From NCBI RefSeq assembly GCF_000225445.1, contig NC_017257.1, positions 1-7,784 of the forward strand: 7,784 nt of DNA, given 5' to 3'. Made by a program: the position numbers and the translations under genes. Of this stretch, positions 1 to 7,167 are shown one piece after another. Every line of letters starts with the position of its first letter. Positions within the stretch are counted from its first letter, which is position 1. The notes beneath the pieces are model-generated. The model saw nothing but the letters and a program-made list of their open reading frames with translations. It was not told the origin of the DNA and made no database searches. The stretch comes from Buchnera aphidicola str. Ak (Acyrthosiphon kondoi) (GTDB lineage: Bacteria; Pseudomonadota; Gammaproteobacteria; Enterobacterales; Enterobacteriaceae).

Positions 1-8
1 ATTTAATT

Positions 9-62
9 ATCTAAAAAAATAGCGAAATTTTTATATATAAAAATTTCGCTATTTTTTTAGAT
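9..62. terminator. 54-bp perfect palindrome, likely bidirectional terminator for leuD and repA2
   Basis: Bases 9-62 form a perfect palindrome with 27-bp arms and no obligatory unpaired loop; the centre is TATATA. Each arm carries the short G+C patch AGCG / CGCT and ends in a run of seven T on its own strand, giving a hairpin plus U tract for transcripts from either side. On the circle it lies 8 bases after the leuD stop and between convergent leuD (+) and repA2 (-). A two-way intrinsic terminator is therefore the simplest reading. A role as a replication or cruciform element is not excluded. Confidence 0.8.
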
Positions 63-327
63 TTTTAGAATGTTATTATTTATTTTTTTATAAAAGTTTT
101 AAGAATGTTATTTTGCATTTATTATATAAGAAGCGTTTATTAAAAAAAACAGCATGCATGTATTTAAAAAAAAAAAAAAAACACAAATTATTTTACTTTT
201 TTATTGGAGAAAATAAAGAAAAAAATGCTCTTTATGAGAGGGGGAGATGAAAAAATAAGATCAGTATAAATTTTTAAAATAGAAAATGCTACGAATAAAC
301 GTATATTTTAAAAAAATTTAAATAATC
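63..327. other. Gene-free A+T-rich region downstream of repA2; candidate origin region
   Basis: No convincing gene is present. Visible items are an 11-bp direct repeat (AGAATGTTATT) at 67-77 and 102-112, a run of sixteen A at 166-181, a GCATGCATG motif at 152-160, and a purine-rich block with five consecutive G near 239-243. In IncFII plasmids the origin lies downstream of repA, so this stretch, downstream of repA2, is a reasonable place for one. I found no recognisable DnaA box or iteron array here, so the origin assignment is positional inference only. Confidence 0.35.
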
Positions 328-1179
328 TTAACTATCAGGATATGTGTTTGTGGCTATTTTTCGTAAATAATAATAACTGATATTAACTTGTTTTTTTAAT
401 CCATTGGGCCCCAATTTTGTTAATTCACTAACAGAATACTTGGCCACTAAAGCACGCAGAATAGTTTGTCTAGCTTCTTTTTCATCTAATGAAATTAAAC
501 GTTGCGCATTCTTCTTCTTTTTGTAAAAAGCATGCTTGGAAATTCTATACTTAAAAATATTTTTAATTTGACTATCTTTAGAACGTCTTTTAGCATCAAT
601 CATAGTTATTGGTTTAAAACCTTTACTAATGAGATTTTTGTTTATCCATCCCAATTGTTGTTTTTTAGCATTTATTAATTTTTTTTCGGAAATACCAAAT
701 AGCATAAAAAATAATGGAGTAAGCGTAATCATTTTAGGCATATAATTACCTAATATTTTATCCCAAGTTTTTTTACAAGTAACAAAACCCATTGGTTCCA
801 TAAAATTAGTAATTAATCTAGAAGCACGAGTAATAGATTTATTACCTGCCTTAGATAAAGTGGACAAACCGCATTCGTCAGATAATTGTTCAACAGATGC
901 TTGAACTAAATCCGAAGAAATATTAAAATGATAAAGCATAGCTAAAACCATAGCTCGCATAGCACATGCGCGATGCTCGTTTAGTCTTCTAAATCTTTTT
1001 AAAGGAAACCCCATTTTAATATTTTTAACTTGTAAAAAATAATTTAGTTCACATCGAGCTACATCTATTTCTGATGCTCTTTTCATAGCATAACAGATAA
1101 AAGAAGGTCTACGTTTATTATTTTTTGGTGGTGTAAAAAAGGGATTAGGGTTATGTATATAACATTTTCTTGATATCAT
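328..1179 (-). CDS. repA2: RepA2, IncFII-type plasmid replication initiator
   Basis: This is a replication initiator of the IncFII RepA family, expected to bind the plasmid origin and start replication in the cytoplasm. Starting at Met 1177-1179 the protein is 283 residues, close to the length of R1 RepA. Visible family blocks are NPNPFFTPP near residue 10, then [21 protein letters not shown] with the following GFV and Y.PK.ITLTP.FF segments. These match the R1 pattern ECGLATESAAGKLSITRATR as I recall it. A long Lys/Arg-rich segment (490-699) precedes a conserved LDEKEAR...[13 protein letters not shown] tail shared with repA1. The frame also has an ATG at 1216-1218, adding 13 residues. I prefer the inner Met because similarity to RepA1 begins there and a -10-like TATGAT (minus strand, 1214-1219) overlaps the outer ATG. 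Neither start has a clear ribosome binding site. It is divergent from yqhA. Confidence 0.92.
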   Translation of the reverse strand: MISRKCYIHNPNPFFTPPKNNKRRPSFICYAMKRASEIDVARCELNYFLQVKNIKMGFPLKRFRRLNEHRACAMRAMVLAMLYHFNISSDLVQASVEQLSDECGLSTLSKAGNKSITRASRLITNFMEPMGFVTCKKTWDKILGNYMPKMITLTPLFFMLFGISEKKLINAKKQQLGWINKNLISKGFKPITMIDAKRRSKDSQIKNIFKYRISKHAFYKKKKNAQRLISLDEKEARQTILRALVAKYSVSELTKLGPNGLKKQVNISYYYLRKIATNTYPDS

Positions 1180-1487
1180 AAAATGATACTTAAAATAGTA
1201 GATAGGTTGATTTATCATACATTAACAAATATAAAATTAATTTTTTAAGTTTTTAAATTTTTTATATTTGAGAATATATACTTTACTTTTTTTTTTTTTT
1301 ATGAATAAATATAATTTATAAAAAGAAAAGATATTTTTAACATAAATTTTAATTATTTTCAATAACAAGTTATTAAAACTTTAAAAAATACTCATATTTT
1401 TTATGTAATGTAAAAATATGTTTAAAGATTTGATTTATATTTAAAATAATAATACTTATCATTCAAAAACACTAGTTAGGTAAAAAA
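1180..1487. other. Divergent A+T-rich spacer between repA2 and yqhA
   Basis: This spacer should hold the promoters of both repA2 (-) and yqhA (+). It is almost entirely A+T and includes a run of fourteen T at 1287-1300 and a small inverted repeat AATAAC-AA-GTTATT at 1361-1374. Several TATA-like hexamers occur, for example TATAAT at 1310-1315, but none has a well-placed -35 partner, so I name no yqhA promoter. No gene, RNA or DnaA box is recognised. Confidence 0.5.
1214..1219 (-). promoter_or_regulatory. Candidate -10 element for repA2
   Basis: On the minus strand TATGAT (5 of 6 to TATAAT) overlaps the outer ATG of the repA2 frame and would start transcription about 30 bases before the inner Met codon at 1177-1179. 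I see no good -35 hexamer 16-18 bases upstream. In sequence this A+T-rich, such a match can arise by chance. Confidence 0.2.
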
Positions 1488-1991
1488 ATGGAAAAAATTA
1501 TTGAAAAAACTATATATGCTTCTCGCTGGTTGATGTTTCCTGTATATGTAGGTCTATCATTTGGATTTATATTATTAACGTTGAAATTTTTTCAACAAAT
1601 TGTATTTATTATTCCTGATATTGTAGCCATGTCTGAATCAGGCTTAGTTTTAGTAGTTTTATCCTTAATCGATATTGCATTAGTAGGTGGATTATTAGTT
1701 ATGGTAATGTTTTCTGGATATGAAAATTTTATTTCCAAAATGGATATACAAGATAATCAAAAAAGATTAGGATGGATGGGGACTATGGATGTAAATTCTA
1801 TAAAAAATAAAGTTGCATCGTCAATAGTTGCTATATCTTCTGTTCATCTTTTACGTCTTTTTATGGAAGCTGAAAAAATATTAGATAACAAAATTATGCT
1901 ATGTGTTATAATTCATTTGACTTTTGTTTTATCTGCTTTTGGAATGGCATATATTGACAAAATGAGCAAAAAGAAACATATTCTTCATTAA
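1488..1991 (+). CDS. yqhA: YqhA, UPF0114 family inner-membrane protein
   Basis: This 167-residue protein aligns along its whole length with E. coli YqhA (about 164 residues), sharing YASRWL near residue 10, the [17 protein letters not shown] block at about 65-81, KNKVA.SIVAISS.HLLR at about 106-123 and [12 protein letters not shown] at about 140-151. Hydrophobic segments at roughly 15-40, 52-75 and 136-156 look membrane-spanning; 108-126 is a weaker, possibly amphipathic stretch. The biochemical role of the family is unknown. The ATG is preceded by AGG at 1478-1480 with a 7-base gap, which supports the start. It lies between the two divergent rep genes and has been called ORF1 in these plasmids. 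It is the only gene here with no evident link to leucine synthesis or replication, yet it is intact and well conserved. Confidence 0.95.
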   Translation: MEKIIEKTIYASRWLMFPVYVGLSFGFILLTLKFFQQIVFIIPDIVAMSESGLVLVVLSLIDIALVGGLLVMVMFSGYENFISKMDIQDNQKRLGWMGTMDVNSIKNKVASSIVAISSVHLLRLFMEAEKILDNKIMLCVIIHLTFVLSAFGMAYIDKMSKKKHILH

Positions 1992-2019
1992 TCATTTTTT
2001 ACTTAAAAAATAATAAAAT

Positions 2020-2048
2020 TTGAAATTTTTTTGTATTAATGTTATATA
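2020..2048 (+). promoter_or_regulatory. Candidate sigma-70-type promoter of repA1
   Basis: A -35-like TTGAAA (2020-2025) and a -10-like TATATA (2043-2048) are separated by exactly 17 bases. Transcription would begin near 2055, downstream of the ATG at 2039 but about 80 bases upstream of the GTG at 2138 preferred as the repA1 start. The A+T bias lowers the weight of any hexamer match, but both the spacing and the -35 are good. Confidence 0.45.
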
Positions 2049-2137
2049 TGTTATGTGAAAAATATCTTATTCATTATATCATTTATCAAAAATTCTTCTT
2101 TTTAAAAATTTATTTTACTTTTAATCAAGTGTGTTTA

Positions 2138-2884
2138 GTGCCTAGAAAAAATTATATATATAATCCCAAACCATTTTTCAATCCACCTAAAAATGATAAA
2201 AAAAGATCTGCATTTATTTGTTATGCAATGAAAAAAGCATCAGAGATCGATGTCTCTAGAAGTAAATTAAATGATACCTTACTTCCTATAGATCCTAAAA
2301 CTGGTAATGTTTTAACTCGATTTAGACAATTAAATAAACATAGAGCTTGTGCAATGAAAGCTATAGTACTTGCTATGTTATATTATTTTAATATCAATTC
2401 TAAATTAGTTGAAGCTTCTATTGAAAAATTAGCAGATGAATGTGGATTATCTACCTTATCAGACTCTGGTAATAAATCTATTACTCGTGCTTCACGTTTA
2501 ATAAGTGAGTTTTTAGAACCAATGGGATTTGTTAAATGTAAAAAAATACAAAGTAAATCAATTAGTAATTATACACCTAAAAAAATTTTTTTAACCCCTA
2601 TGTTTTTTATGTTATGTAATATCCCCCAATCCAAAATAAATATTTACTTATCTAATAAAATAAAGTTATCGAAAAAAAAGAAGGAAAGGGGAATTTTTAT
2701 TTCTTTTTCAGATACAAAAATAATATCACAACTGGATGAAAAAACAGCTAGAAATAAAATTTTAAATGCTTTGATTAATTACTACACAGCTGGTGAATTA
2801 ACCAAAATAGGTCCTAAGGGTCTTAAAAAAAAGATAGATATTGAATACAGTAATTTATGTAATTTATATAAAAAAAAATCATAA
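2138..2884 (+). CDS. repA1: RepA1, IncFII-type plasmid replication initiator (short paralogue)
   Basis: This is a second IncFII RepA family initiator, clearly paralogous to the minus-strand repA2. Shared blocks are [67 protein letters not shown] and the tail ELTK.GP.GLKK. I choose GTG 2138 (248 residues): similarity to RepA2 begins there, and a good promoter lies inside the extension that starts at ATG 2039. That longer frame (281 residues) adds residues with no match to RepA2. No Shine-Dalgarno is clear for either start. Compared with RepA2, the basic region between FFML and LDEK is 39 rather than 70 residues, a loss of 31. The gene ends immediately before the long palindrome that separates it from leuA. 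Whether it still initiates replication or regulates is unknown. Confidence 0.92.
   Translation: MPRKNYIYNPKPFFNPPKNDKKRSAFICYAMKKASEIDVSRSKLNDTLLPIDPKTGNVLTRFRQLNKHRACAMKAIVLAMLYYFNINSKLVEASIEKLADECGLSTLSDSGNKSITRASRLISEFLEPMGFVKCKKIQSKSISNYTPKKIFLTPMFFMLCNIPQSKINIYLSNKIKLSKKKKERGIFISFSDTKIISQLDEKTARNKILNALINYYTAGELTKIGPKGLKKKIDIEYSNLCNLYKKKS
2841..2870 (+). promoter_or_regulatory. Candidate distal promoter for leuA inside the 3' end of repA1
   Basis: TTGAAT (2841-2846) and TATATA (2865-2870) are 18 bases apart. A transcript from here would carry the entire long palindrome in its leader before leuA. This is a consensus-like match in A+T-rich coding sequence, so it is tentative. Confidence 0.25.
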
Positions 2885-2885
2885 T

Positions 2886-2979
2886 AATAAATTTATACAA
2901 TAAAAATTTCATCAGACATCGTACACAAAAAATTTTTTGTGTACGATGTCTGATGAAATTTTTATTGTATAAATTTATT
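2886..2979. repeat. 94-bp perfect palindrome (long inverted repeat) between repA1 and leuA
   Basis: Bases 2886-2979 are a perfect palindrome: 47-bp arms meet at AAAAAA|TTTTTT (centre between 2932 and 2933). Allowing one mismatch (2885/2980) it reaches 2881-2984. The inner arm CATCAGACATCGTACAC is the most G+C-rich part of the spacer. As RNA it would form a very stable hairpin after repA1, and as DNA it could extrude a cruciform. It could terminate repA1, protect or regulate leuA mRNA, or act in replication; the sequence does not decide. Long inverted repeats are, as I recall, described on Buchnera leucine plasmids at this position. Confidence 0.9.
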
Positions 2980-2994
2980 TTTATTAAATAAAAT
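2965..2994 (+). promoter_or_regulatory. Candidate proximal promoter for leuA
   Basis: TTGTAT (2965-2970, within the right arm of the palindrome) and TAAAAT (2989-2994) are 18 bases apart, giving a start near 3001 and a leader of about 23 bases with TGAGA at 3011-3015 before the leuA ATG. With this promoter no leader peptide or attenuator would fit. The -35 would be occluded if the palindrome formed a cruciform. Confidence 0.35.
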
Positions 2995-3023
2995 ATTTCA
3001 TTATTTAAATTGAGAAAATTTTT

Positions 3024-4583
3024 ATGAATTCTAAAGTTATTATTTTTGATACAACTCTGCGCGATGGGGAGCAAGCATTACAAGCAAGTCTTAGTGTTAA
3101 AGAAAAATTGCAAATTGCATTATCTTTAGAAAAGTCTGGTATAGATATCATGGAAATAGGATTCCCTATTTCATCACCAGGAGATTTTAAATCAGTTCAA
3201 ACTATATCTAAGAAAATAAAAAACAGTCGAATATGTAGTTTAGCTCGTTGTGTAGAAAAAGATATTGACGCAGCTGGAGAAGCTATGTCTTCATCTAGTT
3301 CTTTTCGGATTCATATTTTTTTGGCTACCTCAACTTTACACATGGAATCAAAATTAAAAAAGAATTTTAATGAAATAATAGATATGGCTGTTTTTTCAGT
3401 AAAGAAAGCTTTACGTTATACAGACGATATTGAATTTTCTTGTGAAGATGCTAGTAGAACTACAATGGATAATTTATGTCGTATTGTAGAAAAACTAATA
3501 AAATCAGGTGTAAAAACAATTAATATACCTGATACAGTAGGGTATACAATACCTAATGAATTATCTTTAATAATCAAAAATTTGTTTGAGCGTGTACCTA
3601 ATATTCACAAATCCATAATTTCTGTACATTGCCATGATGATTTAGGAATGGCTGTAGGAAATTCAATATCAGCTATACAGGCAGGAGCTAGACAAATAGA
3701 GGGCACTATAAATGGAATTGGTGAAAGAGCTGGAAATACAGCGTTAGAAGAAGTAATTATGGCTATAAAAGTTAGAGAAGATATATTAGGTGTTTCTACT
3801 AATATCAACCATAAAGAAATTTATCGTACTAGTCAAATTATTAGTCAAATTTGCAATATGCCAATTCCATCTAATAAAGCGATAGTAGGTAGCAATGCAT
3901 TTGCACATTCTTCTGGGATTCATCAAGATGGTGTTTTAAAAAATAGAAGAAATTATGAAATCATGGACCCTAGTAGTATTGGTTTAAAAGAGGTAAAACT
4001 TAATTTAACTTCTCGTTCTGGAAGAGCGGCAGTAAAACATTATATGGATGAAATGGGATATAAAAAAAGTGACTATAACATAGATGAACTATATGCTGCT
4101 TTTTTAAAATTAGCTGATAAAAAGGGTCAGGTTTTTGATTATGACTTAGAAGCATTAGCATTTATTAATAAGCAACAAGATGAATTAGAATATTTTTCTC
4201 TAAAATTTTTTAGCGTACAATCTATTTCTAATGGTTTATCAACTGCATCAGTTAAATTATTATGCGGAAAAAAAACATATACAGAATCTTCTACGACAAG
4301 TAATGGACCAGTTGATGCTATTTATCAAGCATTAAACAGAATAACATGTTTTCCTATAATATTACAAAAATTTCAACTTGTTGCTAAGGGTAAAGGTAGG
4401 GATGCATTAGGTCAGGTAGATATTTTAGTTGAACATGAAAAAAGAAAGTTTCATGGAGTGGGTTTAGCTACTGATATTATCGAATCTTCAGCGCAAGCGA
4501 TGATTAATGTATTAAATAATATATGGAAAGCAAAAGAGGTTAATAAAAAGTTAAAAACTTTAAAAAATTTTAAAAATAATTAA
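3024..4583 (+). CDS. leuA: 2-isopropylmalate synthase LeuA
   Basis: LeuA catalyses the first committed step of leucine synthesis, condensing acetyl-CoA with 2-ketoisovalerate to 2-isopropylmalate. The 519-residue protein matches E. coli LeuA (523) nearly end to end. The TIM-barrel catalytic part shows [15 protein letters not shown] with Asp14, the metal-binding H-x-H at His202 and His204 (HCHDDLG), and NGIGERAGN ending at Asn238. The linker shows [12 protein letters not shown] and [12 protein letters not shown]. The C-terminal regulatory domain, from about residue 390, is intact, with [14 protein letters not shown] and [23 protein letters not shown], so leucine feedback inhibition is plausible. 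A weak GAG (3012-3014) precedes the ATG by 9 bases. It is the first gene of leuABCD, downstream of the 94-bp palindrome. No Leu-rich leader peptide is found upstream. Confidence 0.98.
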   Translation: MNSKVIIFDTTLRDGEQALQASLSVKEKLQIALSLEKSGIDIMEIGFPISSPGDFKSVQTISKKIKNSRICSLARCVEKDIDAAGEAMSSSSSFRIHIFLATSTLHMESKLKKNFNEIIDMAVFSVKKALRYTDDIEFSCEDASRTTMDNLCRIVEKLIKSGVKTINIPDTVGYTIPNELSLIIKNLFERVPNIHKSIISVHCHDDLGMAVGNSISAIQAGARQIEGTINGIGERAGNTALEEVIMAIKVREDILGVSTNINHKEIYRTSQIISQICNMPIPSNKAIVGSNAFAHSSGIHQDGVLKNRRNYEIMDPSSIGLKEVKLNLTSRSGRAAVKHYMDEMGYKKSDYNIDELYAAFLKLADKKGQVFDYDLEALAFINKQQDELEYFSLKFFSVQSISNGLSTASVKLLCGKKTYTESSTTSNGPVDAIYQALNRITCFPIILQKFQLVAKGKGRDALGQVDILVEHEKRKFHGVGLATDIIESSAQAMINVLNNIWKAKEVNKKLKTLKNFKNN

Positions 4584-4645
4584 TCTTTTTGTTAGATACA
4601 TTGTCATTTTTTAATTTAAATTTGATTTAAAAAAGAGGTTTTTAT
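4584..4645 (+). other. leuA-leuB spacer with leuB ribosome binding site
   Basis: This is the only sizeable spacer inside the leu operon, at 62 bases. AGAGG at 4634-4638 sits 7 bases before the leuB ATG and is among the best Shine-Dalgarno sequences in the window. No strong hairpin is seen, so leuA and leuB are probably cotranscribed. A TTGTCA at 4601-4606 lacks a well-spaced -10 partner. Confidence 0.5.
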
Positions 4646-5737
4646 ATGAAAAAAAGTTATCGTATTGCAGTATTACCTGGTGATGGAGTAGGTCCTGAAG
4701 TTATGCAAGAAGCATATAAAATTATAGATATTTTAAAAAAAAAATTCTTGTTATCTCTAGTAATTGAAGAATTTAATATTGGAGGAATAGCTATTGATCG
4801 TGAGGGTGTTGCTTTGCCAAAAAGCACATTAATAGGATGTGAAAATGCTGATGCTATTTTATTTGGTTCTGTTGGAGGCAAAAAATGGGACAAACTTCCC
4901 ATAGAAAAACGTCCGGAAAGAGCGTCTCTATTACCCTTAAGAAAACATTTTAATCTTTTTTCTAATTTAAGACCAGCAAAATTATATCCAGAATTACAAT
5001 GTTTATCTCCTCTTCGTTCTGATATTGTAAAAGATGGATTTGATATATTATGTATTAGAGAATTAACAGGGGGGATTTATTTTGGTAAACCTAAGGGGTA
5101 TGTAATCGAAAAAGATGCGAAATATGCTTTTGATACGGAAATTTATCATGAGTATGAAATCATGAGAATTGCTCATTTAGCTTTTAAATTAGCACGTTTT
5201 AGGAGAAAAAAAGTTTGTTCTATAGATAAATCAAATGTTCTTCAAAGTTCAGTCTTATGGAGAGAGATAGTAGATAATGTGTCTAAAAAATATCCAGATG
5301 TTTATCTATCTCATTTATATGTTGATAATGCTACTATGCAGATTATCAAAGATCCTAATCAATTTGATATATTATTATGTTCTAATCTCTTTGGAGATAT
5401 CATTTCTGATGAATGTGCTATAATTACTGGTTCGATTGGAATGTTACCATCAGCTAGTTTAAATGAAAAAAATTTTGGATTATATGAACCAGCTGGGGGA
5501 TCTGCACCTGATATTCAGGGTAAAAATATTGCTAATCCTATTGCTCAAATTCTTTCGCTTTCTATGTTAATTAGATATGGAATGAATTTAAATGAAATTG
5601 CAGATAAAATTGATCGAGCTGTAAGTTTTTGTTTAAAAAAAGGTTATAGAACGGCAGATATAGCAAATAATAATGATTTTTTAAAAACAAATGAAATGGG
5701 TGATGCAATTGCTGATTCTTTAATTAATGGTGAATAA
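4646..5737 (+). CDS. leuB: 3-isopropylmalate dehydrogenase LeuB
   Basis: LeuB oxidises 3-isopropylmalate with NAD+ and Mg2+ or Mn2+; the product decarboxylates to 2-ketoisocaproate, the leucine precursor. At 363 residues it equals the E. coli enzyme in length. Family landmarks are GDGVGPEV at 12-19, [20 protein letters not shown] with substrate-binding Arg99 and Arg109, [12 protein letters not shown] with Arg138 and Tyr145, the catalytic lysine in SIDKSN (Lys195), and the metal-binding aspartates Asp227 (VDNATMQ), Asp251 and Asp255 (FGDIISDE). [18 protein letters not shown] marks the NAD-binding side. The start is supported by AGAGG at 4634-4638. The leuC start follows after only 5 bases, so the two genes share a transcript and probably have coupled translation. 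No sign of decay is seen. Confidence 0.98.
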   Translation: MKKSYRIAVLPGDGVGPEVMQEAYKIIDILKKKFLLSLVIEEFNIGGIAIDREGVALPKSTLIGCENADAILFGSVGGKKWDKLPIEKRPERASLLPLRKHFNLFSNLRPAKLYPELQCLSPLRSDIVKDGFDILCIRELTGGIYFGKPKGYVIEKDAKYAFDTEIYHEYEIMRIAHLAFKLARFRRKKVCSIDKSNVLQSSVLWREIVDNVSKKYPDVYLSHLYVDNATMQIIKDPNQFDILLCSNLFGDIISDECAIITGSIGMLPSASLNEKNFGLYEPAGGSAPDIQGKNIANPIAQILSLSMLIRYGMNLNEIADKIDRAVSFCLKKGYRTADIANNNDFLKTNEMGDAIADSLINGE

Positions 5738-5742
5738 TAAAA

Positions 5743-7167
5743 ATGAAGAAAACTTTATATGATAAAATATATGATTCACATATTGTTTTTAATGAAAAAA
5801 ATAATACGTCTCTTTTATATATAGATTTACATTTGCTTCATGAGGTTACCTCGCCTCAAGCTTTTGATTCATTACGAGATAAAAATAGACAAGTTAGACA
5901 ACCTAAAAAAACTTTTGCTACTATGGATCATAATGTTTCGACAAAAAGTCAAGATATTAACGCATCTGGATCAATGGCAAAAAAACAAATGGAACAATTA
6001 ATTAAAAATTGTAATGAATTTAATATATCATTATATGATATTAAACATCCTAATCAAGGTATAGTGCACGTCATTGGTCCTGAACAAGGCATGTCTTTAC
6101 CAGGCATGACAATTGTATGTGGTGATTCTCATACATCTACTCATGGTGCTTTTGGGGCATTAGCTTTTGGTATTGGTACTTCAGAAGTAGAACATGTTCT
6201 TGCTACTCAGACATTAAAACAAAAACGTTTTAAAAATATGAAAATAGAAATTGTAGGAAAGATGCAGAAATTTATTACTGCAAAAGATATAATTCTATTT
6301 ATCATTGGGGAATTGGGATCATCAGGAGGATCTGGATATATAATTGAGTTTTGTGGAGATGTAATTAAAAAAATGAGCATGGAAGAAAGAATGACAATTT
6401 GTAATATGGCAATTGAGATGGGTGCAAAATCAGGATTAATAGCCCCTGATGAAATTACATATTCATATTTAAAAAATAGAATGTATTCACCACATGGTGT
6501 ACTTTGGGAAAAATCATTAAAATTTTGGAAAGATTTAAAAACTGATAAAGATGCTTTTTTTGATAAAGTTTTTAAGATAAATATATCAAATCTTTCACCA
6601 CAAATTACTTGGGGGACAAATCCTGATCAGGTAATGGGGATTGATCAAAAAATACCTAATTTTCATAGTTTTAATAATTCAATAAAACAAGATTTAGCAA
6701 GATCTGCTTGTAAATATATGGGTTTAAAAACAGGTACTTATTTAACTGATATTACTATTCATAAAGTTTTTATTGGTTCTTGTACTAATGCACGTATAGA
6801 AGATTTAAGAGCAGCCTCAAAGATAATAAAAAATAAAAAAATTTCTGATAATGTTAAAGCCATTGTTGTCCCTGGTTCAGGTTTGGTAAAGAAACAAGCT
6901 GAAAGTGAGGGGTTAGATAAAATTTTTATTGATGCAGGTTTTGAATGGCGTTTGCCTGGTTGTTCTATGTGTTTAGGCATGAATAAAGATAGATTAAATG
7001 ATGGTGAACGTTGTGCTTCTACTAGTAATCGAAATTTTGAAGGTCGTCAGGGCAGAGGAGGGAGAACACATTTAGTAAGTCCCATCATGGCTGCTGCAGC
7101 AGCTATATATGGTAAATTTTTTGATGTAAGAAAATTAGATAATAGTGAGATTAATAAAAAATGTTAA
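5743..7167 (+). CDS. leuC: 3-isopropylmalate dehydratase large subunit LeuC
   Basis: LeuC is the catalytic, iron-sulfur subunit of isopropylmalate isomerase. With LeuD it interconverts 2- and 3-isopropylmalate. The 474-residue protein (E. coli 466) shows the aconitase-family features: [11 protein letters not shown] near residue 60, [25 protein letters not shown] from about 126, and the three cluster cysteines Cys347 ([14 protein letters not shown]), Cys407 and Cys410 ([11 protein letters not shown]). These are followed by [27 protein letters not shown]. All cluster ligands are therefore present. The likely ribosome binding sequence GGTGA (5729-5733) lies within the last leuB codons. The end of the gene overlaps the leuD start by 7 bases, suited to coupled, roughly equal synthesis of the two subunits. 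Confidence 0.98.
   Translation: MKKTLYDKIYDSHIVFNEKNNTSLLYIDLHLLHEVTSPQAFDSLRDKNRQVRQPKKTFATMDHNVSTKSQDINASGSMAKKQMEQLIKNCNEFNISLYDIKHPNQGIVHVIGPEQGMSLPGMTIVCGDSHTSTHGAFGALAFGIGTSEVEHVLATQTLKQKRFKNMKIEIVGKMQKFITAKDIILFIIGELGSSGGSGYIIEFCGDVIKKMSMEERMTICNMAIEMGAKSGLIAPDEITYSYLKNRMYSPHGVLWEKSLKFWKDLKTDKDAFFDKVFKINISNLSPQITWGTNPDQVMGIDQKIPNFHSFNNSIKQDLARSACKYMGLKTGTYLTDITIHKVFIGSCTNARIEDLRAASKIIKNKKISDNVKAIVVPGSGLVKKQAESEGLDKIFIDAGFEWRLPGCSMCLGMNKDRLNDGERCASTSNRNFEGRQGRGGRTHLVSPIMAAAAAIYGKFFDVRKLDNSEINKKC

Noticed and set aside
1361..1374. AATAAC-AA-GTTATT as an operator upstream of yqhA
   Set aside because: A single 6-bp inverted repeat in highly A+T-rich DNA is expected by chance, and no second copy is seen.
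1995..2010. T6-ACTT-A6 inverted repeat after yqhA as a terminator
   Set aside because: The stem is only A-T pairs with a two-base loop, too weak and too easily found by chance in this composition.
2039..2137. N-terminal extension of the repA1 frame from ATG 2039
   Set aside because: It has no similarity to RepA2 or the IncFII RepA N-terminus, no ribosome binding site, and overlaps a candidate -10.
2441..2449. TGTGGATTA, one base from an inverted DnaA box; TTATCCATC at 642-650 is similar
   Set aside because: Both are isolated inside rep coding sequence, and the sites are not shared between the two genes. There is no cluster.
2946..2972. Eight-codon frame MSDEIFIV in the right arm of the palindrome, as a possible leu leader peptide
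   Set aside because: It has no Leu codons and no ribosome binding site, and the palindrome encodes the same peptide on the other strand.
2823..3074. 83-codon minus-strand frame across the repA1 end and the long palindrome
   Set aside because: It runs through a palindrome and the starts of known genes. Its composition is that of translated A+T-rich spacer (Asn, Ile, Phe, Lys, Tyr), with no recognisable family.
3605..3808. Minus-strand frame inside leuA
   Set aside because: It is antisense to a conserved catalytic part of LeuA and has no independent ribosome binding site or similarity.
4657..4902. Minus-strand frame inside leuB
   Set aside because: It is the shadow of the conserved LeuB N-terminus on the opposite strand.
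6759..6980. Minus-strand frame inside leuC
   Set aside because: It covers the cluster-cysteine region of LeuC in antisense, so it is a coding shadow.
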